From: Basidiobolus meristosporus CBS 931.73
Taxonomy: Eukaryota > Basidiobolomycota > Basidiobolomycetes > Basidiobolales > Basidiobolaceae
Direction: 5' to 3'
Assembly: GCA_002104905.1 (NCBI GenBank)
Contig: MCFE01000045.1
Location: forward strand, 1-64,000
Length of the DNA: 64,000 bases
The notes below the pieces were generated by a model. That model had not been told where the DNA came from, did not search any database, and saw only the letters and a list, made by a program, of their open reading frames with translations. Positions within the stretch are counted from its first letter, which is position 1, and each line of letters starts with the position of its first letter. This document shows, piece by piece, positions 1 through 10,089 of the stretch. The position numbers and the translations under genes are program-made.

Positions 1-627
1 GTGGACTGGCGGTTACCTCCTCATAGATGTTGATGGTTTTGTTTCCATCAACATCTATGTCTGGGGTAAAGTAGGCATCAACATTCTCGTCAAAACTGTT
101 GTTGGCAATGCATGGAAACGTAAAGTACTGTGGATAGGCAGATACGATACGCTCAACTAGACCAAGCGTCTTGAATGAGCCATGAGTTAGAATACGCCTC
201 TGTATCACCTTTATGAAATTAGCCAACCGTGGAAACTTACATCTAGATAGCTAGCTTCTGTAGGGCCAACATTACCCACTCTATTCAGTGGGATTTCAAA
301 GAACTTGTCGTATTGGCTGAGGAGTCCCGCGCTGGTAGAGGATATATTTATCAGTACTTGAAAGCTGCACGTACTTCCAGTTCATTCTGTATTCGATACT
401 ACGCTCGGTTTCGATATTAACTAAACGAACAGAAATGATCAGTAAGCTCTCGTAGTGCTGCTACGAATGAAATGGCTCATACATGTGACTTTGTCTGGGA
501 AATAGTCGGTGGCTGGGTCATAATTCTCTACTGTGAATGATGGATCTACGATGTTCGAGGTGAGTACCTCACAAGAGACAGCAGTAAGGCCGAGGAAAGT
601 AAGAGTGCAAATGCTGAAGCAACGCAT
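1..627 (-). pseudogene. Secreted TroA/BtuF-like binding protein, copy 1 (partial, frameshifted)
   Basis: This is the left-most copy of the three-exon array gene and runs off the window at base 1. Exon 1 (627-483) encodes a signal peptide starting MRCFSICTLTFLGL, followed by the family N-terminus (TSNIVDPS, YDPATDYFPDKV). Intron 1 is 482-421 (gtatga donor). Exon 2 is 420-241, intron 2 is 240-170, and exon 3 starts at 169. Compared with copy 3, exon 2 lacks 14 bp at about 320, between TPQP and the QY residues. This shifts the frame and brings a stop a few codons later. The downstream residues (ASYLD, then GLVERIVS) are still readable in the original frame, so the lesion is probably recent. An upstream in-frame ATG at 660 is less likely because it puts 11 polar residues before the signal peptide. 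Confidence 0.75.
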
Positions 628-660
628 GTGTATTGATGTTGGATGTTTCGTGATGCACAC

Positions 661-1397
661 TTAAATAATATCTGGCCATTGTACATTCGAACACATTGGC
701 TGATCATCCAAAAATATGGACAAATAGGGCACTAACTATTGTGATCAAATTACTTACACAAGTAGCAAGATATCATCTGGCCATTTACACATTGGAACAC
801 ATTAGTTGATCCACCGGAAACATCCCACTAATTAGGATAGATTCCGTTGATGATGTGATGAAACAAGTTAGATACGTTTCTTTACGAGCCAATTGGGGCT
901 ACAAATCTTGCAAGCACCATTCGTGGATGTCAAATAACCATCTATGGAAAATCAATTCACTGCACCGAGGAACAACTTCCAAAAAGCTGACAGTTAATGA
1001 GATAGATTGGATGAATATCATAGTCATTGCCTTGGGTGAAAACGATTTGTGGTATAGCTTACAGCCTTCATCTAGATAAACGTCTACTTGCATTTCTGAA
1101 CTTATATGTACACTAGCTGTGGCCCTCTGCGACTACTGGGGCTTTTGCTGATATTTATAACGACTCTGGCTCTTTATACCTCAGGAAAGATTACGTACAA
1201 GCCTACCCGTTAGACTTATTTTACTCCCCTCAACTCAAATCATAGTATACCTCAGCTTAGAAGAAAAGCTCTGATAATATGCCTTCCGGTATGACATATG
1301 TGCCATCTCATTAATCCTTCCCCGCTAACTAAGCATCAAGAGGTGCTCCCATCCCAACATAAAGCCTCTTGGTAGATACGGCTGAACCCTAGCAAGT
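661..1397. other. Spacer of the repeat unit, no gene seen
   Basis: This stretch lies upstream of binding-protein copy 1. It resembles the spacers at 3331, 7266 and 8236; for example, the phrase with gaacacattggctgatc recurs. The opposing small ORFs here have no recognisable features and I do not support them as genes. Confidence 0.6.
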
Positions 1398-1650
1398 ACA
1401 TAATCCGAGAACTAGCAATCCCATTCACACTCTCAATGGTAACCATGACAATGGGTGCAAAATTACATTTCACCATTGGTCCACCTCCTCTCAGCAACAT
1501 TGCTATTAGGTTGACATTCACCGAATCACTCAGACCAGCACAAACGCTATGGATAGGTTACTAAGTGAAATCATGATTACTAGGCTCGAGGACGTTTTGG
1601 GAGATACGGCTGGTACTACAACTGGGACTACCTGTTTGATAAATAAATGA
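1398..1650 (+). pseudogene. Relic of the small secreted partner gene (unit 1)
   Basis: On the plus strand, frames here encode a signal-peptide-like start (RELAIPFTLSMVTMTMGAKL) and then TESLRPAQ. These align with the better copy at 4284 (SQLASPFPLLLATLVMGAQL and SESLSPAQ). The 3' end (TGTTCLINK then stop) matches the TGTADFINK end of that copy. The middle of the gene is missing and the frame is interrupted, so this is a decayed copy. It converges on binding-protein copy 2 at 1859. Confidence 0.5.
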
Positions 1651-1858
1651 ATCAGTAATTTCATATCGCTGTGATACTTGTCCCCAACACGCACACACTA
1701 ATCTAGCTCAGAACTGTGCATAATGACAAGACTTGAATCCAGATCGTGAAATCAATGAGATCGCCATAATGTTACGATATAAAATTATTTATGAGATTGC
1801 CTTCGATTATAACCGGTTACCTACAGTAATAGTTGCTATATTGGTGATGTGTAATGCA

Positions 1859-3297
1859 CTAGCCCAAATAGGCAGCTACAACAGAAGCCAACCCGAAGTA
1901 AACAAGAGCTGAGCTGGGACTGAAAAGGCTAACCCCATCGTTGGTATCAGTCTTGATCTTGGCGTCACACTTGTATGCCACATTTGCAAGTGACGCCTTA
2001 GGATCGATACAAGTGCCTTGCTGCGTACCGTTCAGCTTCTCACTATCGAAAAGGTTACGCATCCAGTGGAAAGTGTAGTTACTCTTGAAGCCAGGGTGGA
2101 CCATATTCACTGTGTCTTGCAGTGCAGCATCAGCCATCACAACGGCATTGAAGAACCAATCGGCATCGCCACTCTTGGTTTGGGTTTTGTCTACGCGGTA
2201 TACTGCCTTGTTGCTGATGAACTTGTATTGTGTGTCAGCCACAGAAAGGTTGTACAGGTGCAGTACCTCATCAACCCTAGGATAGGTAATGTTCAGGTGA
2301 ATGAAACTTGACATATCTACTAAGATGTCTGCATCCTTGATGACTTCTAGGAATTCATTCAATGGATTCCCCAAAGCTGAAATACCATTGTTTTCCTCAA
2401 ACTCTATTATTGATTGTGCGCCACTATCCCGCATCAGATAGTGTAGGTAGTTTGGAGTGTAGAGAACGTATGATACTCCTGAGGTTAAATAATCGGTTAT
2501 ATAGACCCAAGCAATCTTTGGCGTTGTCTTAGCCGTCATCGACTGTACCTCGCTCTTGACGCAGTTATAGTTGCCCTCAATGTCCTGTGTGATCTTGTTG
2601 GCGGTCTTCTCCAGGTTAAAGAAAACTGAATAAGTCCTGAGCAAATCCGACCTCGTGAGTGGCCTGGACATCGTCAACTCATTGATGTTGATGGTATCGT
2701 TCCTATCAGCATTTACACCTGGGGCAAAGTAGGCTCCAACATTTGCACTTGAACTGTTGTTGGCTATACACGGGGATGTAAAGTATTGTGGTTCGACAGA
2801 TACGATACGTTCACCTAGGCCAAGCATCTAGAATAAGCATATGTCAGAAATTGCTACCAAGTCGATGTTATCAAATGAGCCATCAATGGTAACTCACATC
2901 TAAAAAGCTAGCCGCAGTCGAATTTGCAATGCTCACTCGATTCACGGGATTTCAAAGAACTTGTCATACTTGCTGACACGTTCCGGCTGAGGAGTCCCAC
3001 GCTGGTAGAGGATGTACCTGTTAGTCTGTGAAAGCTGCACATACTTCCAATTCATTCTGTATTCGATACGGCTCTCTGTTTCATTATTGACTAAGCGAAC
3101 GGAATGCATTAGTAAGCCATCTTAGTGTGAATACAAATGAAGTGGCTCGTACATGTGACTTTGTCTGGGAAATAGTCGGTGGCTGGGTCATAGCTCCCTA
3201 TCTTGGCTGAGGGATCTACGATGTTCGAGGTGAGTACCTCACAAGAGACAGCCGTAAGGCCAAGAAAAGTAAGAGTGCAAATGCTGAAGCAACGCAT
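1859..3297 (-). pseudogene. Secreted TroA/BtuF-like binding protein, copy 2 (one-base frameshift)
   Basis: There are three exons: 3297-3153 (signal peptide, MRCFSICTLTFLGL), 3090-2898 and 2827-1859, with introns of 62 and 70 bp. Without damage the product would be about 435 residues. The fold is inferred from several motifs. LGLGERIVSVEP sits where bacterial BtuF/FepB-type proteins have a GLGDRIVG motif. PKIAWVYI and NEFLEVIKDADILV match the central helix and second lobe of that class. The C-terminus is a hydrophobic tail (ALVYFGLASVVAAYLG) suited to GPI anchoring. Exon 2 is one base shorter than in copy 3 (a missing g near 2945, within the EIPLNR codons). This creates an immediate stop at EIP. 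Exon 3 is fully open. A sequencing error at this one base cannot be excluded; if it is an error, this is the only full-length copy with the tail. Confidence 0.75.
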
Positions 3298-3330
3298 GTG
3301 TATTGATGTTGGATGTTTTGTGCTGCACAT

Positions 3331-3754
3331 TTAAATAATAACTGGCCATTGTACAATCGAATACCTTGGCTGCTTATCCAGAGCCATCGCGCAAAGTAGG
3401 ATAGATCACACCAACTATTGTGCTCAAGTTAGTTACACAAGATCATTTACCACGAGGCATGGAACGCTTTGTATGTAACAATGTTGCTTCCATTCCTTAT
3501 CAGTGATGTTGTAGCAATTACATCACTATCACTGGTGAATACCAAACAATCTCAATATGGTAGATTGGTGCTTGGCATCGCTTTTCCAAATAATGGGTAA
3601 TTGGTTGGTCAGATTAAACAATATTCCAGTGTATAGTCACAGACAAAATATCCTGTGGAGACAGTATATTTGACCACCATTTTTGGTTCTACTCTACTGT
3701 TCACTTGCCGACAATTACCATTTCAAGTTCTTTATATCCAATTGTACTGATAGT
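3331..3754. other. Repeat-unit spacer
   Basis: This is the upstream region of copy 2. It is homologous in patches to the sequence at 7380-7500 and 8340-8520 (for example ccttatcagtg and atatggtagat). I see no gene or clear promoter element in it. Confidence 0.5.
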
Positions 3755-4000
3755 ATGCGTCGGCAATCTGATAATGTACAGGCGATGAGTGAGCAAATTC
3801 AAATCATTCATCATACCCTAAATGTAGAGGAAACTGAGTGCACCTACTGTGATGTTGTATTTATAAAAATTCAGGAAGAGAACTGTAGTTTGTGTAAATC
3901 CCCTTTTCGTTTCACATGGCTGCTGAAAAGAATGCAGTCATATCAACTGAATTCAACTGGGTGCCAAGAACTTCCCTATATTCGGCTTCGTGATATATAA
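3755..4000 (+). CDS. Small hypothetical protein with two CxxC pairs
   Basis: This is an 81-codon plus-strand ORF beginning MRRQSDNVQAMSEQ. It contains ECTYC followed 13 residues later by CSLCK, a CxxC-x13-CxxC arrangement compatible with a small zinc ribbon or treble clef. The frame is open further upstream, but this is the first ATG. The neighbours are decayed array genes, and the spacing suggests it belongs to the repeated unit, although I could not find an intact counterpart in the other units. It has no signal peptide. I do not recognise the family, and it could be a chance ORF or an exon of a decayed gene. Confidence 0.3.
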   Translation: MRRQSDNVQAMSEQIQIIHHTLNVEETECTYCDVVFIKIQEENCSLCKSPFRFTWLLKRMQSYQLNSTGCQELPYIRLRDI

Positions 4001-4283
4001 GCTGTGTATAACAAATATCTGAATCCCTAGTCTGATCATATGCTCATCAAAAAGACAGGATCGTGTGATAAAACGCTGGTATATTGAATAGAAAACAACG
4101 AATTCATCGGAATACCGTCACTCGTCTTTACACCAGAGAATTGCCTGATGCAGATTAGCTCGCTAGGGATCATATACCGTTTTCATTAAACTGACTAGGC
4201 TTACCAAATCATATGATATATTCTAGTGCTATTACAAAAGTTTGTTCTGCTTTAAGCTAATGCCTCAGAACTCGAACTGGAAT

Positions 4284-4790
4284 ATGATCAGCCAACTAGC
4301 AAGCCCATTCCCTCTTCTACTAGCCACACTGGTCATGGGCGCTCAGCTGCAGTCTACCGCTGGCCCAGTCTCCTTCAGAAAGGTGGCCCTTCAGCGAGTC
4401 CCTTAGCCCAGCACAGAATCGTAATGATGGATATACCATCCGGGAGTTCAAGTCAAACAAGAAGGAAGACGCATCAAGGATCATGAGCCTTATTCTCCAG
4501 CAGATGACGAACAGCATGCAAAAGAAGGAGTATACCCCACTCTCGAACATGCTTGACATAGATGAGGCGAAGACTGGTACCGCCTCCGATCCGAAGGATC
4601 CCACTCTAGGCAGCAAAGGTGGAGATGAAGGTGAGGGTATTTCTGAGATGAACCCCGAGGAAGCTGAGCTTTGGGGCAATTATGGTCGCTGGAGACGTGA
4701 ATACTGGGAGATATGGTGGGTGTAGTCGGTGGGGAGGCAGAAGATATGGCGGGTGCTATGACTGGGACTGCTGATTTCATAAATAAATGA
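4284..4790 (+). pseudogene. Small secreted partner protein, best-preserved copy
   Basis: The plus-strand gene begins MISQLASPFPLLLATLVMG, a convincing signal peptide, then AQLQSTAGPVSF. An in-frame stop lies at 4404. The conserved body continues in the +1 frame: SESLSPAQNRNDGYTIREF, then QQMTNSMQKKEYTPLSNMLD and a highly acidic stretch (PEEAELWGNYGRWRREYWE). A further shift is needed to reach the shared terminal TGTADFINK. Copies at 1398, 5355 and 8528 preserve the same blocks in the same order, which is the evidence that this was a real gene. It converges tail to tail on the binding-protein copy on its right. I do not know the family. Unrecognised introns could explain part of the frame change. 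Confidence 0.5.
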
Positions 4791-5354
4791 ACCAGTCATT
4801 TCACTACACACTTGTGATGTTCCTTTCATCATGCTGGCAGTGCGGCATCCATACATCCACACATATCTATCTCGGATCAAAGAACAAAGACGATTCTCGA
4901 AATGAAATCATGAAATGTTGTTAGATTACCTTTGACATATAGGTTAGATACAGTAATAGCCTGTACAGAGGCTGAGTTTGTATTGCAAAGCCAAGACCAT
5001 CACTGGTATTTATGCATCCAGTGGAAAATAGAATCACCTCGACGCCGCAGCTCCCACAACTAATCTTACTGTTATTGTGAGTACGCCACGCTATTTGAAT
5101 GTCAGGCTTAGTACTGGCGGTAATTGTCTGGTGTATTACTTCTCCATATATTCGTCGCAGCAACAATACAATCCAAAGCTTTTTCGCAGGTCATGGTCTA
5201 TCAGATGCGTGAACAACACTGAGATATGAATATTCAATCCATCAAACCCCCGTCAATCTTTGCTACAGACCCAATTATATTCCAAATATCTCTACTTGAT
5301 TAAGGGTAGCTCATTGCCTTTGTCATGAGGGCCAATGCCGTGGAACCTGACCTG
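4791..5354. other. Repeat-unit spacer
   Basis: The left part matches sequence after the other partner-gene copies, for instance at 1650-1790 and 8900-9000. The remainder, around 4921-5166, contains scraps such as tgcatccagtggaaa that also occur inside the binding-protein exon 3. That suggests deleted remains of another copy. No intact gene is present. Confidence 0.4.
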
Positions 5355-5682
5355 CGATAAGATCAGCCAACTAGCAATCCCACTCAACCTCCTTGGCCAC
5401 GGGTATTTCACTGCACTCCATAACTGACCAAGACACTCGAAAAGATATAGGCACCGAACCTGTATCTACCGATTCATTTAGTCCTACACAAAACCCCGAG
5501 GACGGATATATCCTCCGGGAGTCCCAGTTAAGCAAGATATGTCGAGGATCATGAACCTTACTTACCATCAAATGACTCAAAGCATGCAGAAGGAATTTAT
5601 AAATAGGAGAACTGATGATATCTCTGCTTCCAAGTATCCAACCATATACCACAAAAGCGACTCGAAGAATCCCAAGTAAACT
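5355..5682 (+). pseudogene. Relic of the small secreted partner gene (unit 2b)
   Basis: The plus strand encodes ISQLAIPLNLLGH, then DSFSPTQNPEDGYILRES, then MTQSMQKEF. All three align in order with the copy at 4284 (SQLASPFPLLLA, SESLSPAQNRNDGYTIRE, MTNSMQKKEY). Stops separate the blocks, so the gene is dead. It sits immediately upstream of, and convergent with, binding-protein copy 3. Confidence 0.5.
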
Positions 5683-5888
5683 GAATCATGAAGTTATTTG
5701 TTACTTTCTAAATAATTCGGCATTATGGTTGATCGTTTGATGGATACAGTGAGGTTAGATACAGTAGCAGGCACTATGGTGAATACATAAATTACACTAT
5801 TTCAGACAGGTAGCTGCAAGAGAAGCCAGCCCGAAGTAAGCAACAGTCGAACATAGATTAAAAAACCAATCCCATTGTTAGTAATTAT

Positions 5889-7232
5889 CTAGATCCTGGC
5901 ATCACATTTGTAGGCCACGTTTGCAAGTGGCGCCTTGGGATCAATACAAGTGCTGTGCTTCGGACCATCGAGCTTCTCATCGTCGAAAAGGCTACGCATC
6001 CAGTGGAAAGTGTAGTTACTCTTGAAGTCATGGTGAGCCATATTCACTGTGTCTTGCAGAGCAGCATCAGCCATCACAACTGCATTGAAGTACCAATCGA
6101 CATCACCGCCCTTGGTTTGTATTCTATCTACACGGTATACTGCCTTGTTGCTGATGAACTTATATTGTGTGTCAGCCACGGACAGGTTGTATAGTTGCAA
6201 TACCTCATCAACCGTAGGGTAGGTAATGTTCTGGTGAATGAAATCTGATATTTCCACTACAATGTCTGCGTCCTTGATGACATCTAGGAACTCATTCAAA
6301 TTTTTATATCCGTGAGCCAAAGCGCCGTTATCTTCGTCAAACTCTATTAATTGTGCGCCACTATCCTGCATCAGAGAGCCCAAGTAGCTCGTTGTGGAGT
6401 AAACGTAGTACACATCCGAGCCGTGATATTTGTAATAATCGGATCTATAGATCCAAGCAATCTTTGGCATTGTCTTGGCCTTCATCGACCCTACCTCGCT
6501 CTTAACGCAGTTATAGTTGTCCTCGATCTCCCGTGTGATCTTATTGGCGGTCTTCTCCAGGTTGAAGAAGACAGAATAAATTTTGAGTAAATCTGATCTC
6601 ACAAGTGGACTGTACCACGGATCCTCAGTAATGTGGATGGTTTTGTTCCCAACGATATATCTGTCTGGGGAAAAAAGTGCATCAACGTTTACCCCTGAAT
6701 TACTATTGGCAATGCACGGGGATGTGAGGTATTGTGGTTCGGCAGACACGATACGCTCACCTAGGCCTAGCATCTATGATAACCATGTGTCAGGAAATGC
6801 TTCTAAATCATTCGTATTAGTAAGAACTCACATCAAGATAGCTAACCGCAGTCGAGTTCACAACTTCCACTCGATTCAGCGGGATTTCAAAGAACTCGTC
6901 GTATTGGCTGATTCGCTCTGGTTGAGGAGTCCCACGCTGGTAGAGGATATACTTGTGAATACTTGAAAGCTGCACATACTTCCAGTTCATTCTGTATTCG
7001 ATACGGCTCTTTGTTGCATTGTTAACTAAATGGACGGAATGCATTAGTAGGTTATCTCAGTGTGAATACAAATGACGTGACTTGTACATGTGACTTTGTC
7101 TGGGAAATAGTCGGTGGCTGGGTCGTAATTCTCCACCCTGAAGGATGGATCTACGATGTTCGAGGTGAGTACCTCACAAGAGACAGCAGTAAGGCCGAGG
7201 AAAGTAAGAGTGCAAATGCTGAAGCAACGCAT
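5889..7232 (-). CDS. Secreted TroA/BtuF-like substrate-binding protein, copy 3 (open, tail lost)
   Basis: This is the only copy whose three exons stay open throughout: 7232-7088, 7025-6832 and 6773-5889. The introns are 62 and 58 bp. The product is about 407 residues. Residues 1-19 are a signal peptide. Exon 2 supplies YILYQRGTPQPERISQYDEF and EIPLNRVEVV, and exon 3 starts LGLGERIVSAEP, as at the beginning of class III (helical-backbone) bacterial substrate-binding proteins. The second lobe is seen in PKIAWIYRSDY and in KNLNEFLDVIKDADIVVEI. A stop after KCDARI removes the last 23 or so codons, which in copies 2 and 4 form a hydrophobic GPI-type tail. Copy 3 is therefore predicted to be soluble and secreted. 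In bacteria such proteins feed ABC importers, which fungi lack, so the role is unknown. Metal or siderophore capture outside the cell is a guess from the fold. Confidence 0.65.
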
Positions 7233-7265
7233 GTGTATTGATGTTGGATGCTTCGTGCTGCACAT

Positions 7266-7704
7266 TTAAATGCAATCTGATCATTGTACATTCGAACACA
7301 TTGGCTGATCATTGTACATTCGAACACATTGGCTGATCATCCAGAACTATCGCAGAAATTAGGATAGATTGCACCAACTGTTGCGCCCCAATTAGTTACA
7401 CGAGATCATTTATCGCGAGGAAAAGAACACTCATATGTAACACTGTTGCTTCCACTCCCAACTTCATGATATCTCAGCCATATAGAGTGTCAGACCTGGC
7501 ATTGACGGTAAAAATACTTAGACTTGTAAGGTAGAAGGTATAGCGGGCTTCATAAACAAATGAACCAACAATTATTTCATAGCTATACATCCACATATAT
7601 CTATGCCGGACCAGTGAGCAAAGACAATGCTTGAGGAGAAGTTCGAAATTGTAGGGATGAACTACAATGATATTGCATTCAACTATTTATTAGATAACTT
7701 GAGA
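7266..7704. other. Repeat-unit spacer with a partner-gene 3' scrap
   Basis: The left part contains a short direct duplication: cattgtacattcgaacac and the following gctgatcat appear twice at 7283-7340. At about 7540-7575 the text cttcataaacaaatgaacca matches the 3' end of the partner genes at 4770 and 1635. So a nearly completely deleted partner copy lies here. No gene is intact. Confidence 0.5.
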
Positions 7705-8235
7705 CTAAAATAGCTTGATGCTGTGATAGACAGTATAGTGAAGACGCGTAATACCATAGCCCAGATAGATGGCTACAATAGAAGCTGAAAACGAGTAAAC
7801 AAGAGCCGACCTTGAGTTGAAAAAGCCAACTCCATCATTAGTATCACACTTATAAACCAAGAAGCTGAAGTGGTACCATATTGCATTGAGAAGGCCGAGG
7901 AGTGCCGCGCTGATAAAAGATTCAAGTCTAATAGAAAAGCTGTAGATACTTCCAGCTCTTTTGGTAATAAATACGATTCTCCATTCGGGCGTCAACTAAA
8001 TGAATGGAATGGATCAGTAAGCTCACTTAGCGTTGCTACGAATTAAGTGACTCATACATGTGACTTTGTCTGGGAAATTGTTGGAGGCTGAGTCGTAAAG
8101 CTCTATCTTGAATGCTGGATCTACAATGTTGGAGGTGAGTTTCTTACAAGAAACGGTAGTAAGGCCGAGGAAAGGCAGAATGTAGGTGCATAAGCACCGT
8201 ATGTGTACTGATGTTGTATGTAGTATGTTGAACAC
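7705..8235 (-). pseudogene. Gutted binding-protein copy: leader and tail without the binding domain
   Basis: On the minus strand, 8235-8060 encodes the exon 1 region (YILPFLGLTTVSC, LTSNIVDPAF, FPDKVT) up to a gtatgagt donor identical in place to the other copies. The usual acceptor is at about 7996. A short piece of exon 2 follows (KSWKYLQL), which then jumps straight to the C-terminal tail (LVYKCDTNDGVGFF, SASIVAIYLG). About 370 codons of the ligand-binding domain are missing. The exon 2 piece and the tail are in different frames, and the usual start codon reads ATA. It is a pseudogene. Confidence 0.65.
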
Positions 8236-8527
8236 TTACATAACATCATAGCCTTCAAACACATTAGCTGATCCACAAGAAACGTCGGACAATTTAGACA
8301 TCAACTGCTGTGATCAAATGAGCTACATGAGTTTCTTTAACTATAGGCTAAGATCATATGCAAGTGACACTGTTGTTTGTTTTCCTTATCAGTGGTGTTA
8401 CGATCTCCAAATCAATACTACTGTTGGATAACAATCTCTATATGGTAGATCCGTACTTGACATTACTCTCTCAAATGAAAGAAATTTTGCTGGTCAGATA
8501 GAATGATATTATAGTGTGTAGTCGGAT
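8236..8527. other. Repeat-unit spacer
   Basis: This is patchily homologous to 3331-3640, with shared words around the atatggtagat and ttgctggtcagat motifs. No gene was found. Confidence 0.4.
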
Positions 8528-8902
8528 GCACCGTCCAGGAGCTCAAGTCAAGCAAGAAGGAAGACGCGTAACGAACCATGAGCCTTATTTACCACCAAAC
8601 GACAAGCAGCATGTACCAGAAGGAGTATTCTCCACTCTCAAACATACTTGACATTTAAAAGACAAGAGCTCATTCAGTCCTCGATACAGGGATACCACCA
8701 TCGACGACAAAAGTTGAGCGGAGGATAAGGGCAATTTTAAGGAAACATTACTAAGTGGGGAAGATACGGTCGCTGGAGACATGGTTACTAGGTTTGAGGA
8801 CGCCACGGGATATATACCAACTATGCTCGGTGGGAAGGTCGAGGGTATGGCAGGTTCAAAGACTGCTAGTTTGATAAGTGAACAAGCCAGTAATTCGGTA
8901 TA
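8528..8902 (+). pseudogene. Relic of the small secreted partner gene (unit 4)
   Basis: The plus strand carries a block corresponding to REFKSNKKED (gagctcaagtcaagcaagaa), then MSLIYHQTTSSMYQKEYSPL and SNILDI followed by a stop. A later block (VTRFEDATGYIPTMLGGK, then KTASLISEQ) aligns with the end of the other copies. The signal-peptide part is absent. It converges on binding-protein copy 4 about 200 bp away, the same arrangement as units 1 and 2. Confidence 0.45.
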
Positions 8903-9106
8903 ATCACTGTGATACTCTTTCGAACATGCTAGCAATACACTCACACAACACCAACTTAGAGTTGTGAATAATGACAAGACTTGAAGCCAGATCATGAAAT
9001 CAATGAGATCGACATAATGTTATGACTTACAATTATTTATTAGACTGCCTTCGATTATAATAGGTTACTGACAGTAATGGTAGACGTATTGATGATGTGT
9101 AATGCA

Positions 9107-10089
9107 CTAGCCCAAATAGGCAGCTACAACAGAAGCCAACCCGAAGTAAACAAGAGCTGAGCTTGGACTGAAAAAGCTGACCCCATCGTTAGTATCAGTC
9201 TTGATCTTGGCATCACACTTGTAGGCTACATTTGCGAGTGGTGCCTTGGGATCAGTACAAGTGCTTTGCTGCGTGCCATTAAGCTTTTCATCATCGAAGA
9301 GGTTACGCATCCAGTGGAAAGTGTAGTTACTCTTGAAGCCAGGGTGGACCATATTCACTGTGTCCTGCAGTGCAGCATCAGCCATCACAACGGCATTGAA
9401 GAACCAATCGGCATCGCCACTCTTGGTTTGGGTTCTGTCTACGCGGTATACTGCCTTGTTGCTGATGAACTTGTATTGTGTGTCAGCCACAGACAAGTTG
9501 TACAGTTGCAGTACCTCATCAACGGTAGGGTAGGTGATATTTTGGTAAATGAAACTTGACATCTCCACTATGATGTCTGCATCCTTGATGACTTCAAGGA
9601 ACTCATTTAATGAATATCCGAATGCTGTAATACTATAATTTTCCTCGAATTCCATCATTAGTTGAGCGCCACTATCCTTCGTCAAAGAGTATAAGTAGTT
9701 CGGAGTGTAGTAGACGTAGGATATGTTCGAGGAGAAGGTGTAGGCATCGGTTGTGTAGACCCAAGCAATCTTTGGCGTTGTCTTAGCCGTCATCGATTTT
9801 ACCTCGCTCTTGACGCAGTTGTAGTTGCCTTCAATGTCCTGTGTGATCTTGTTGGCAGTCTTTTCCAGGTTGAAGAAGACCGAATAAACTTTGAGTAGAT
9901 CTGATCTCATAACTGGAGTGTACCACGTATACTCAACAAGGTTGATGGTTTTGTTTCCATCGGCATATATGGATGGGGAAAAGAGTGCATCAACATTTGC
10001 ACTCGAACTGTTGTTGGCAATGCACGGGGATGTAAAGGATTGATTGCACATACTTCCAGTTCATTCTGTATTCGATACGACTCTCAGTT
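9107..10089 (-). pseudogene. Secreted TroA/BtuF-like binding protein, copy 4 (5' truncated)
   Basis: Exon 3 is open and ends with the hydrophobic tail (ALVYFGLASVVAAYLG). It is very close to copy 2 through the second half and the 3' flank. The 5' part is lost: 10089-10052 is a scrap of exon 2 (RIEYRMNWKYVQ) fused out of frame to the TSPCIANNSS segment of exon 3. The remainder of exon 2, intron 2 and the GLGERIVS motif are deleted. Exon 1 and the signal peptide are absent. Beyond 10090 the sequence is unrelated and AT-rich, so the array ends at a rearrangement point. Confidence 0.75.
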
